NCBI GenBank assembly: GCA_012511175.1
Contig: JAAZGO010000028.1
Span: 54,398-118,397, forward strand
Direction of reading: 5' to 3'
Length of the DNA stretch: 64,000 nt
Source of the DNA: Fastidiosipila sp.
Lineage (GTDB): Bacteria > Bacillota > Clostridia > Saccharofermentanales > DTU023
Both the position numbers and the translations under genes were made by a program. The number at the start of each line of letters is the position of its first letter. The stretch's first letter is position 1. The notes below the pieces were generated by a model. That model was not told where the DNA came from. It saw nothing but the letters and a program-made list of their open reading frames with translations, and searched no databases. Shown here piece after piece: positions 33,230 through 41,950 of this stretch.

Positions 33230-36181
33230 ATGAACCCGACAATTCAATACAGGCGTCTGCCCGTTCTGATTCTCTGTTTGGTTTTGGCGCTTGCTTTAGC
33301 TTTTCCTGCCTACCCCACGACTGAGGCCTTCGCGGAACCGGATGTGGCAGGCGAGAATCAGGAACTGACAGGCAGTGATCCCGTACCGGAGGAAGCTCCC
33401 CCGGACGAGACCACCGGATTGCCGCCGGGAATCCCCACCAATGAAAGCGGAGAAGGATCCCAAGGCGGCTCACAGGAACAGAATACAATAAGAACTGAAC
33501 CAGAGGGGAAAGAAGAGGCCGGGGCACAAGGCGGGACATCCACTGTAGAGCCGCCTGCCCCTGATCCTTCCGGTCAATCTCCGGACAAGAACCTCCCGGA
33601 AGATCACGTGCCCGATGATCCTCTTGTGATCCCACCAGCCAGGAATTTCACCACGGCAGGACCTTTGGTCAATCCAGTCACGCTGGGAAAGGCCCCACTG
33701 AATGCACTGTCTGGCGGGGGCACAGCTCCGGCCGGCCTCTACATGGACAAGACAGCCGTCTATGACGAAATGGCCGGACACGCCCTGATTACGCTTGATG
33801 TCTTCACCTCCGGCGAGGTCATCACGTCCCAGGTGCCTGTGCCGACCGACATCTGTCTGGTCCTCGACCAGTCCGGCAGTATGGCCTACGCCTTTGGAAC
33901 CACAACCCGGCAGGCCGCGCTGAAGACAGCCGTCATTAACTTCATCAACGCGGTGGAAACGAACGCGGTGGCCAACAGTGTCGACCACAAGATCGGTATT
34001 GTGACCTTCGCGTCTTCGTCATCGATCAGGCAGTACCTGAGCGTCGATTACGGGGCTGCCCGGACTATTATCAACGGCCTTGGAACACCCAGCGGCGCGA
34101 CCAATGCAGGAGCGGGCATGGCCAGTGCCATCACGGTCATGGAAGGATCCTCAACCGGTAGAAACAAAATCGTCATTATGTTTACGGACGGTGTGCCCAC
34201 CACCGGCACGGCCTTCAATGTGACTGTGGCCGACACAGCCGTCAATAATGCCCGCACCCTGAAACAGGGCGGGTCCACCGTCTTTGCCGTCGGCATCTTT
34301 GACGGGGCCGACCCCGATGTCATGTACGGAGACTATGATCACTATCATGCCTATTCCTTCTATACTTACAGCGATGGCACGAGCGATCATCCCCGTTGGG
34401 ATAAGCAAGTAAACAGTTCAACCGGAACGAGTACTGATGTTGAAATCCCCGCAGCCAACCGCTTCATGAACCTGCTGTCAAGCAATTCATCTACTGCGGC
34501 TAACACAGGTTTGACAAGGACTACGATAACGACTGGAAGCGGAAACAAGAGGAAATACTACGACGGATTCAACATCGTGGAATTCCACACCTTAACCAAG
34601 AGCGGTTATTATTTAAGTGCCAGCGACCCCAGCGGACTGAACAACATTTTCGAGTCGATCGCCCACACCATTGAGACGCCGACCATTGAGCTGGATGACG
34701 ACACGGTTGTCCGGGATGTGGTGGCGCCCCATTTCCAGGTGTCTGACGCCGTACACATCACCCTTCAGTTGGCTGATTGCACGGGCTTTGACACCGGAAG
34801 CGGGATCTACACCTTTGGTCAGCCTTATGCGGCTCCATCGGGAGTGACCGCCTCCATTGATTCCGGTACCCAAACCGTTTCAGTGACGGGCTTCGACTTC
34901 AACGCCAACTTTGTCACCAAGGAACCCAAGGGAGGAACGGGAAGCGACTATGGCAGGAAACTGATCATCTCATTTCCTGTCACGCCGGACCCGACCTTCT
35001 TTGGAGGCAATGGGGTGGAAACCAACGTCAACACCAGCGGGGTGTACGAACCCGGGGTCAGCACTCCGGTCGGCACCTTCCCGGTGCCGGACGTCGATGT
35101 GCCCCTCAAGTACGAGGTCATGGAGAATCTGGTGCAAAAGGAGTACCTGGGCAACCCGGTCGATATCGCGGCGGTCATCGAATTTGTGACAGGGGGAAGT
35201 GTGTCCTACCAGCCCGACGGCTTCAACAACGACCATGTCAGGATCACTTACGAGGTCTACGATGGGGCCATCTTGCTCGGAACCTTCGTGATCGAGGCGG
35301 GGGATGCTGCAGCGTCCGGCTCCTGGTCAGGAACGCCGGTCGTGCCGGCGGCTGACTCCAACCATTATACGGTGAAAGTCACGGTGGAACCCTCACTTGC
35401 CGGATCCATCGAGGATCCGTTGATCAAGAACACCGGGCTCCTGGTTTACCGCTACCGGCCCGTCATCGAGACCCGGGATGAAACCCTCTACCTGGGTCAG
35501 GAAACGAGCATTCTTCCGACTGTTTTGCCGCATTACGCGAAAATCGGCTGGAAGTGCGAAGACAATCCGGACAGCAGCGGCATTCACGGAACGGAACCTC
35601 AGCTGACCCTGACGCCCGTCTTTGTCTCAGGCACGGTGCCGGGCGATCCGGCGCACTTTGCCCCGGCGGAGGAGTCGGAATTCAAGGTTCAGGTCAAGTG
35701 GGCCAATACAGCCTGGCCGGCTCAGCCGCAACACGTGGACATCACGGATGCCTGCTGGCTCTACCGGGCCGGCGACGGATACAGCGAAAAGGGGTCCAAC
35801 CCTGACTTCAAACTGCCCTTCTGGATCTTCCTTAAGACCTGCCGGATTACTGTAACCAAACAGGCAGCGCCCGGCACCATCATTGGGTCCAATGAGTCTT
35901 TCATGATCGATGTGTCCGACACGCACGGGCACACCTGGCGGCTTCGCCTGTGTGTGGGTGAATCCGCCACACTACGGGGCCTCCCCATCGGTGTCTACAC
36001 CGTCAAGGAGGATGCCCTGTGGTCTTGGCAGTATACTCCCTCGCCCGGGTCGGTCAGCGTGGAGCTCAAACCCAATGAAACGGAAGACCATGCGGCGGTT
36101 CTGGTGGCCAACGGGAAGGCCGGCCGGTGGATCACCGGCGAGACCTTCGTCATGAACCTTTTCAAAGGTTTGATGGATTAG
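33230..36181 (+). CDS. Large secreted von Willebrand A domain surface protein
   Basis: A 983-residue extracellular protein. It has an N-terminal signal peptide (residues 1-36, ending near AFAEP) and a Pro/Glu/Ser/Gly-rich spacer (40-150). The von Willebrand A domain spans about 205-470; its metal-ion site DQSGSM has Asp213, Ser215 and Ser217, and it includes IVIMFTDGVPTTG. Beta-rich modules follow, and a C-terminal prealbumin-like/CnaB-type domain (about 880-970, starting ITVTKQAAPGTI) resembles pilin stalk units. There is no LPXTG motif or C-terminal membrane anchor. GGAAGAAGG precedes the ATG. Its place between TasA-like genes suggests an adhesive tip or fibre-associated protein held non-covalently. 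Confidence 0.88.
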   Translation: MNPTIQYRRLPVLILCLVLALALAFPAYPTTEAFAEPDVAGENQELTGSDPVPEEAPPDETTGLPPGIPTNESGEGSQGGSQEQNTIRTEPEGKEEAGAQGGTSTVEPPAPDPSGQSPDKNLPEDHVPDDPLVIPPARNFTTAGPLVNPVTLGKAPLNALSGGGTAPAGLYMDKTAVYDEMAGHALITLDVFTSGEVITSQVPVPTDICLVLDQSGSMAYAFGTTTRQAALKTAVINFINAVETNAVANSVDHKIGIVTFASSSSIRQYLSVDYGAARTIINGLGTPSGATNAGAGMASAITVMEGSSTGRNKIVIMFTDGVPTTGTAFNVTVADTAVNNARTLKQGGSTVFAVGIFDGADPDVMYGDYDHYHAYSFYTYSDGTSDHPRWDKQVNSSTGTSTDVEIPAANRFMNLLSSNSSTAANTGLTRTTITTGSGNKRKYYDGFNIVEFHTLTKSGYYLSASDPSGLNNIFESIAHTIETPTIELDDDTVVRDVVAPHFQVSDAVHITLQLADCTGFDTGSGIYTFGQPYAAPSGVTASIDSGTQTVSVTGFDFNANFVTKEPKGGTGSDYGRKLIISFPVTPDPTFFGGNGVETNVNTSGVYEPGVSTPVGTFPVPDVDVPLKYEVMENLVQKEYLGNPVDIAAVIEFVTGGSVSYQPDGFNNDHVRITYEVYDGAILLGTFVIEAGDAAASGSWSGTPVVPAADSNHYTVKVTVEPSLAGSIEDPLIKNTGLLVYRYRPVIETRDETLYLGQETSILPTVLPHYAKIGWKCEDNPDSSGIHGTEPQLTLTPVFVSGTVPGDPAHFAPAEESEFKVQVKWANTAWPAQPQHVDITDACWLYRAGDGYSEKGSNPDFKLPFWIFLKTCRITVTKQAAPGTIIGSNESFMIDVSDTHGHTWRLRLCVGESATLRGLPIGVYTVKEDALWSWQYTPSPGSVSVELKPNETEDHAAVLVANGKAGRWITGETFVMNLFKGLMD

Positions 36182-36191
36182 GAGGTGAGTC

Positions 36192-36767
36192 ATGAAACGA
36201 TTGGATCATAAGACTCCCGCTCTCATGGTGACCCTCATCCTGACGCTGGTCCTCGCCGCAGTGACCATCCCCATGGCCCTGAGCTATTTAACTTCATCGC
36301 CGGATGCGCTGGAGAACATGTTCACCGATCCTTATGTTCCCCCCGATATTACGGAAACTTTTGACGGAGAGATCAAGGAGAACATCCGGATCGAGAACAC
36401 CGGCAATGTCGATGCCTACATCCGCGCCGCTCTTGTCATCCAGGCCAAGGCCGAAAACGGCGACATCCTGGCCTACTCGCCCGTGCACGGTACGGATTAC
36501 ACCCTGTCGGCACTGGGCAGCACCTGGTTCAAGCAGAAAGACTATTACTACTTCAAGCATCCGGTACCGCCGGGCGGCTTAACAGATGTGATGTTCAGCA
36601 AAATCGAAGCCCTGAATATCCCTTTGAAAACGCTGGGAGGGGTCCATTACTACCTGAACATCGACGTGGCGTCACAGAGCATCCAGGCTCTGCCCCCCGG
36701 GGCAGTCGAGTCCGCGTGGCCGGTGACGGTCGGCGCCGGTTCCGTCTTGGAACCGGTATCACCATGA
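36192..36767 (+). CDS. TasA/camelysin-like protein, divergent copy 3
   Basis: A 191-residue secreted protein. Its signal segment (MKRLDHKTPALMVTLILTLVLAAVTIPMALSYL) is followed by TSSPDALENMFT. DGEIKENIRIENTGNVDAYIRAALVIQA is the typical camelysin/TasA beta segment. It is more divergent than the other two: the AxFTD signal boundary is replaced by SYLTSSPDALEN. An AGGAGGTGAG site precedes it, 10 nt after the vWA gene. It may be a minor fibre subunit or connector. Confidence 0.8.
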   Translation: MKRLDHKTPALMVTLILTLVLAAVTIPMALSYLTSSPDALENMFTDPYVPPDITETFDGEIKENIRIENTGNVDAYIRAALVIQAKAENGDILAYSPVHGTDYTLSALGSTWFKQKDYYYFKHPVPPGGLTDVMFSKIEALNIPLKTLGGVHYYLNIDVASQSIQALPPGAVESAWPVTVGAGSVLEPVSP

Positions 36768-36780
36768 AGGAGGCAACGAC

Positions 36781-37431
36781 GTGAAACAGTATAGATTTCT
36801 ACTCACCCTTCTCACTCTTCTTGCCGTTTTCCTCCTCTCCGGCCACGCCGTCTTTGCGGTACAGTCCGAAGTGATCTATCGCGGTCACGCAGAAAAATTC
36901 GTCTTCATCCCGGATACGACCGACTTGTTCGGAGGGTTCAAGGGTGTGATGCCGGGGGACACCCGGCAGCAGGTGATTGCCCTGAAAAACAACACCAATG
37001 CGATCATCCGGATCTATCTGAGCGGCAAAGCATACGGCGCTGAGGAAACAACCTTCCTCTCCCGGTCGACCCTCAGAGGAAAGGTCGGCGCGGTCGAGAT
37101 CTTCAACTATGACTCTCCCGCGACCAACCTGACTGACCGCATTCTGCTCAAAGAGTTGAGACCCTTCGAAAGCCTGGAAATGTTAGTCGAGCTCAAAGTG
37201 CCCGACACGCTGGACAACGATTTCCAGTCCAGGGAATACACCCTGGTCTGGACTTTCCTGGCGGAAGAAGAGCTGGTTGAAGCGGAAGAAGAAACGGTCC
37301 CGACAACCACCGAGAAGGAGACTCCCCGAACGGGCGAATCCGTCTCCCATTTGATGGTCGGCACAGGACTGCTTGTCTGTGGTTCAATGGCCATTCTCCT
37401 CTTGCTCGTCCGGAAAAAAATGATCCGGTAG
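36781..37431 (+). CDS. Sortase-type cell-wall-anchored surface protein (PRTG signal)
   Basis: A 216-residue secreted protein. The signal peptide is residues 1-26 (MKQYRFLLTLL.. VFAVQS), followed by a beta-rich ectodomain, an acidic linker (AEEETVPTTTEKE) and a sortase-like tail. In the tail TPRTGES is followed by a hydrophobic segment and RKKMIR. The motif is PRTG, a variant of LPXTG. It is the only member of the cluster with a covalent wall-anchor signal, so it may tether the fibre. No sortase gene is in the window. A hairpin terminator follows. Confidence 0.82.
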   Translation: MKQYRFLLTLLTLLAVFLLSGHAVFAVQSEVIYRGHAEKFVFIPDTTDLFGGFKGVMPGDTRQQVIALKNNTNAIIRIYLSGKAYGAEETTFLSRSTLRGKVGAVEIFNYDSPATNLTDRILLKELRPFESLEMLVELKVPDTLDNDFQSREYTLVWTFLAEEELVEAEEETVPTTTEKETPRTGESVSHLMVGTGLLVCGSMAILLLLVRKKMIR

Positions 37432-37451
37432 GCAACCATGGCCTGTTGACA

Positions 37452-37485
37452 GGAAACCCCCGGGGGCAAAATCCTGGGGGTTTCC
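37452..37485 (+). terminator. Terminator-like hairpin after the surface cluster
   Basis: ggaaaccccc (37452-37461) and gggggtttcc (37476-37485) form a perfect 10-bp stem with a 14-nt loop, 20 nt after the last surface gene. The downstream T-run is poor, so efficiency is uncertain. Confidence 0.65.
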
Positions 37486-37577
37486 GCGTGCCCCTCTTTG
37501 TACCCTGGTCTGTGATTCAGTATAATGAAAAAGTCAACAGCCCCATCGGGTCATCTGCTTCCGGGAAAGGATCGATT

Positions 37578-40064
37578 ATGAGCGCTGTCAAGTATGCCAA
37601 GGCCATCAAGGAACCTGGCCTTCTTTCGCCACGCGTCAAGTGGCTTCGCGATTACTATTTTACCGGCACGGACCGCAAATGGAACAATGAATACCTGATC
37701 TACACGACGGGAACACCCTGGGACGCCCAGTTTGATGAACTGACCTACTACATCGTTCCCGAGATGTATGCCTTCATGAATTCCTTTACCGTCTCCTGCC
37801 GGCAAAGTGCCCAGAAGGTGGCGATCCCTGATGACTTCTTCTCTTGGTCCATCCCGGAGCGCAAGGCCTGGTTCACCCGCCGGGTTGTCACCCGGCATAT
37901 GCCGGTTGAAGTCCTCCCGGGCGACCTTTTGTGCGGGGCCCGGTTCAACCTTCAGTATTCCATGTGCCTCAACCGGGAAGAGCAAAAAGAACGCGACCGG
38001 CTGACACGGAAAGCCCGGGACGCCGTTCTCTTTTTGCACACCCACGGCTATGGCAACTGCGGTGCCACCAGCGGTCACCTGATCCCCGATTACGAAAAAA
38101 TCATCAGGCACGGTTTCAGTGGGGTATTGGAGGGGCTTGAAGCGGAATACGGCAAGCTGACCGATACGGAAAAGGCAGGATCCCGGGGCGCCGTACTCCG
38201 CGCCATGAAAACGGCCTGCCTCATGCCCAGGGAATTGGCTGACAGATACGCCGAACATTGTGACTTTCTGGCAGATGAGGAAGAAGATCCGGTCCGGGCC
38301 GATGAGCTCCGGATCATGGCCGGCAACATGCGGATGGTTCCCTGGCGGGGAGCGGAAGATTTCCACCAGGCCGTCCAGTCGCTCTGGTTTACCCATATGC
38401 TGGTCATGTCCGACGAAAAATACCCGGGGCCGGGTGTGTCATTTGGCCGGCTGGACCAGTACCTTTACCCCTACTACCTGATCTCCAAAGAAGAGGGCAT
38501 GACCGATGAGGAAATGAAGGACATCCTGGGCTGTTTTTGGGTGCACTGCAACACGGTCTATGATGCCCAGATCCGCGTCGGGGGCAACCAGGGAATTACG
38601 GCCGGCTTCGGCCAGCTTTTCAATCTATCCGGTTTCGGGCCGGACGGCCGGGACATGACCAATGACTTGACCTACCTGATCCTGGAGGTCATCGAGGCCA
38701 TGAGCCCCATCCTGGAACCCAAGCCCAATGTCAGGCTCCACAAAAAGAGCCCCGACCGCCTGCTCGATGTCATCGTCGATATGATCTCGGGCAGCCAGGG
38801 AGCGCCTTTTCTTTTAAACTTTGATGAACGCTCAGTCGCGGGCATGCTGCTCCAGGCGGAAAAGTCCGGACAGCAGGCCCTGATCAACCGGGACAATGTC
38901 TTTGACTACGCTGCCGTCGGCTGCCTGGAAAACACCATGGCAGGCAACGACCGGTCGGGAACCGTGGACAACAACATCAACCTTCTGAAAGCCATGGAGC
39001 TGGTCTATGGCAACGGCTGTGACCTGCTGCCCTACTACGATCCCATGACCGGCAAATGGAGCAAAATCAGGCAGGAGGGCCCCCGAACCGGGACCTTGGC
39101 TGATCTTGACAGCTGGGACAAATTCTTCAATGCCTATGTTGAACAGACCCGCTTCATCGTCAAAAAAATGGTTGATACCTATGAAATGAGCGAGGCCATC
39201 CGGGCAGTATACCATCCCACCCCCTACCTGTCGCTTCTGGTCAAGGGCTGCGCTGAGCAGGGCCTGGACGTGACCCAGGGAGGGGCAGAGCTGTCCTACA
39301 CCACCATGGAGGGCGTGACCTACGCCACCGCGGTGGATTCGCTCCTGGCGGTCAAATACCTGGTCTTTGACAAAAAGGAATGCAGCCTGGAGGAACTGGT
39401 CCAGGCCCTGAAAGACAACTGGAAGGGCCATGAGGTCCTCCAGGCCAAGGCCCTTCACCGGGCCCCCAAATACGGGCGTGACGACGACGAAAGTGACCGC
39501 CTGGCCTGGGAAGTCATGCGGATCTGGACGGATGAAGTCTGGCGATACAAGACCCAATCCACCGGGCGGCAGTTCCGGCCCGGCATGTTGTCCTGGAACT
39601 ACTGGATCGGCTCGGGCTACATCATGAAAGCCAGTGCCAACGGACGGACCGAGAACCAGTTTCTCTCCAACGCCATTTGTCCCTCCAACGGAGCCGATCT
39701 GAACGGTCCGACCGCCAACAGCAACTCGGTCGGCACTGCCCTGGGCGGCAAGACCGATTGCGGCAACTACGTCAATGTCCTCCCCAACGGGGCCAGCCAT
39801 ACCATCACCTTCAATGCCTCCCTGGTCAGGACACCGGAGCACAAGGCCAAACTGAAATCCTTCCTCAAAGGCTACTGTGAAAATGGAGGGACAGCCCTCC
39901 AGATCAACATGCTGGATCCGGAAGTATTGAAAGAAGCCCAGGCTCATCCTTCCGACTACCGCCATCTTCTGGTCCGGGTCACCGGCTACAACGCCTACTT
40001 CACTTCCATCGGCAAAGAACTGCAGGACGAGATCATCGCCCGCGAAAGCCACCTGCAATATTGA
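37578..40064 (+). CDS. Glycyl radical enzyme, substrate unassigned
   Basis: An 828-residue glycyl radical enzyme of the pyruvate formate-lyase superfamily. Thiyl residue Cys449 lies in VGCLEN, with Glu451 two residues later. The C-terminal glycyl loop RVTGYNAYF has Gly803. A Cys-x-Glu pair is typical of diol/choline/arylacetate-type enzymes, not of pyruvate formate-lyase, which has two adjacent cysteines. N-terminal segments such as YTTGTPWDAQFDE do not let me name a subfamily. A GGAAAGGATC site supports this start; the frame upstream contains the previous terminator and is not coding. The activase gene follows after 3 nt. Candidates are an arylacetate decarboxylase, a dehydratase or a C-N/C-S lyase. 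Confidence 0.92.
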   Translation: MSAVKYAKAIKEPGLLSPRVKWLRDYYFTGTDRKWNNEYLIYTTGTPWDAQFDELTYYIVPEMYAFMNSFTVSCRQSAQKVAIPDDFFSWSIPERKAWFTRRVVTRHMPVEVLPGDLLCGARFNLQYSMCLNREEQKERDRLTRKARDAVLFLHTHGYGNCGATSGHLIPDYEKIIRHGFSGVLEGLEAEYGKLTDTEKAGSRGAVLRAMKTACLMPRELADRYAEHCDFLADEEEDPVRADELRIMAGNMRMVPWRGAEDFHQAVQSLWFTHMLVMSDEKYPGPGVSFGRLDQYLYPYYLISKEEGMTDEEMKDILGCFWVHCNTVYDAQIRVGGNQGITAGFGQLFNLSGFGPDGRDMTNDLTYLILEVIEAMSPILEPKPNVRLHKKSPDRLLDVIVDMISGSQGAPFLLNFDERSVAGMLLQAEKSGQQALINRDNVFDYAAVGCLENTMAGNDRSGTVDNNINLLKAMELVYGNGCDLLPYYDPMTGKWSKIRQEGPRTGTLADLDSWDKFFNAYVEQTRFIVKKMVDTYEMSEAIRAVYHPTPYLSLLVKGCAEQGLDVTQGGAELSYTTMEGVTYATAVDSLLAVKYLVFDKKECSLEELVQALKDNWKGHEVLQAKALHRAPKYGRDDDESDRLAWEVMRIWTDEVWRYKTQSTGRQFRPGMLSWNYWIGSGYIMKASANGRTENQFLSNAICPSNGADLNGPTANSNSVGTALGGKTDCGNYVNVLPNGASHTITFNASLVRTPEHKAKLKSFLKGYCENGGTALQINMLDPEVLKEAQAHPSDYRHLLVRVTGYNAYFTSIGKELQDEIIARESHLQY

Positions 40065-40067
40065 GCC

Positions 40068-41006
40068 ATGCGGATCCTGAACATCCAGCGTATGTCCACC
40101 GAGGACGGGCCCGGCCTTCGGACCACTCTTTTTGTCAAGGGCTGCCCACTGGCCTGCGCCTGGTGCCACAATCCTGAAAGCCTGTCCCGCTCTTTTCAGA
40201 TTGAGTGGCTGGGCGAACGCTGCATCGGCTGCCGGACCTGCATTTCCGTCTGTCCTGAGGGCGCTCTTGAATTGGGGGAAAAAGGCCTGATCATCGACAG
40301 GGAGATCTGCAATCTCTGCCTTGCCTGCGCCGAAGCCTGTCCGGCCCGGGCCATCGAAACCCGGGGCGAGGACAGGACCGTCGACGATCTCTTTGATGAA
40401 CTGATCAAGGATGTGGCCTATTTCGGCGAGGAAGGCGGCATCACTCTTTCCGGCGGAGAAATCTTGACTCAGGCGGCTGAAGCGGCAATGCTGCTGCAAA
40501 AACTTAAAGAACACGCCATTCACACCGCCATCGACACCTCGGGCCTTTGTTCCAGGGAGGCGCTGGACCGGGTCCTGCCCTGGACCGATCTGGTTCTCTA
40601 CGATCTCAAACTCTTTGACGACGCGGCCCATCAGCACTGGACAGGGATTGGCAACCGGCGCATCATGGACAACTTTGACTACCTGGCAGAACAAAAAGAA
40701 ATCCTGGGTTTCTCCGTCTGGGTCAGGACGCCCATTATCCCGGGCGCAACCGACAGCGATGACAACATACGCCGACTCGCCCGTTTCATCGGCGGACGGG
40801 CCGACCGCTGGGAGCTATGCGCCTTCAACAACCTTTGCACGGGAAAATACGATCGGCTGGGCAATCCCTGGGCCTTCGCCGGGGTCCCTCTGATGACGTC
40901 TGAGCGGATGAGCGAACTGGAAGCCATGGCCAGGGAGGAAGGCTGCGCAAACACCCATGCAACAGGCAATACCAGACTGGAAAAGCCTCACACAACCAAG
41001 GGGTGA
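40068..41006 (+). CDS. Glycyl radical enzyme activating protein (radical SAM)
   Basis: Activase that installs the glycyl radical on the preceding enzyme. Its radical SAM cluster is Cys26-X3-Cys30-X2-Cys33 (CPLACAWC). It has an inserted pair of [4Fe-4S] ferredoxin motifs (CIGCRTCISVC, about 55-65, and CNLCLACAEAC, about 83-93). This is typical of activases for HPAD-, diol dehydratase- and benzylsuccinate-type enzymes and unlike the pyruvate formate-lyase activase, which lacks the insert. TLSGGEIL lies at about 125. It is 312 residues and lies 3 nt after its partner gene. Confidence 0.93.
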   Translation: MRILNIQRMSTEDGPGLRTTLFVKGCPLACAWCHNPESLSRSFQIEWLGERCIGCRTCISVCPEGALELGEKGLIIDREICNLCLACAEACPARAIETRGEDRTVDDLFDELIKDVAYFGEEGGITLSGGEILTQAAEAAMLLQKLKEHAIHTAIDTSGLCSREALDRVLPWTDLVLYDLKLFDDAAHQHWTGIGNRRIMDNFDYLAEQKEILGFSVWVRTPIIPGATDSDDNIRRLARFIGGRADRWELCAFNNLCTGKYDRLGNPWAFAGVPLMTSERMSELEAMAREEGCANTHATGNTRLEKPHTTKG

Positions 41007-41115
41007 CAACAACTACAACCGGCAGTTGATTATATTGCAAAAACACAACCCGTGGTCTCTTGACGGGCATTTGAACGGTTCCTAGGCTTGAAGCGGGGAA
41101 AGGGAAGAGGTCAAG

Positions 41116-41940
41116 ATGAAAAAGATCAATGTTGAGCGCGACGCCAAGGATTTCGCTTCGCCCTACAAGGTGGCTTTGATCGCCACCCACGATGAAGAAA
41201 AGGATGTTCACATCACCCTCTTGTCATCTCTGATGAACCGGGGGGATGACGAAATGGTAGTCGGCGAGTTCGTCAAAGGCTTGAGCAAGCAGTTTTTCCA
41301 CGAGAGACCCCGGGCCGGCTTTCTCATCATGAATCTGGCCAGGGAGTTCTGGACCGGGACCATGGATTTTTACGACAAGAAAACGGAGGGGCCGGAATAC
41401 ATTACCTTCAACGAGATGACCCTCTTTCGTTTCAATACTTACTTCGGGGTCCATACGGTTCACTACGCCGAACTGCGGGAGATCTCCGAAAAGCGCAAGC
41501 TCAACATGGCCGGGATCGCAGCCAACATGGTCCGCGTCATACTGGCAAGCGCCTTGTTCAAAGGCCGGGAGGTGCCGGTATTCAATCCCTGGACCCGCCG
41601 GCATACCGCCAAGGCTGGAACCCTGCTCTTTTTGGGCTTTTCCGGCGATGACGGTTATCCCCGCCTACTTCCCGTCATCCAGGGCAAGTCCGTTTCCCGA
41701 AGCCGGATCCTGCTGACCCCCGCACCCTATAAGAAGCTGGCAGAGGGACTGAAGGACGGGGATCGGGCTTCACTTTTCGCAGCCAGTCTCGACATGGAGG
41801 CTGTGCTCCTCAAGGGTACCTACCGCAGGCTGCCGGGAGGCTTGGGCGCCGTCGACGTCGACCGGGTCTACAATTGCATGCCCCCCGTTCACCGCTACAT
41901 CTACCCGGAGACGCCCTGGGAGGCTGTCACAGAATTCTAG
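41116..41940 (+). CDS. FMN split-barrel-like protein (tentative)
   Basis: A 274-residue soluble protein. Segments such as SPYKVALIATHDEEKDVHITLLSSLM and GRASLFAASLD are compatible with a pyridoxamine-phosphate-oxidase-like or flavin-reductase-like split barrel. No definitive motif was identified. GGGAAGAGG precedes the ATG. It lies 109 nt after the activase and 10 nt before an ABC transporter gene. It could belong to either unit. Function not assigned. Confidence 0.6.
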   Translation: MKKINVERDAKDFASPYKVALIATHDEEKDVHITLLSSLMNRGDDEMVVGEFVKGLSKQFFHERPRAGFLIMNLAREFWTGTMDFYDKKTEGPEYITFNEMTLFRFNTYFGVHTVHYAELREISEKRKLNMAGIAANMVRVILASALFKGREVPVFNPWTRRHTAKAGTLLFLGFSGDDGYPRLLPVIQGKSVSRSRILLTPAPYKKLAEGLKDGDRASLFAASLDMEAVLLKGTYRRLPGGLGAVDVDRVYNCMPPVHRYIYPETPWEAVTEF

Positions 41941-41950
41941 GGACCGCCTG

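Noticed and set aside
38832..40694. 620-codon open frame antisense to the glycyl radical enzyme and activase
   Set aside because: It lies wholly opposite two well-supported genes, has no ribosome binding site and its translation has no recognisable domain. High G+C favours long shadow frames.
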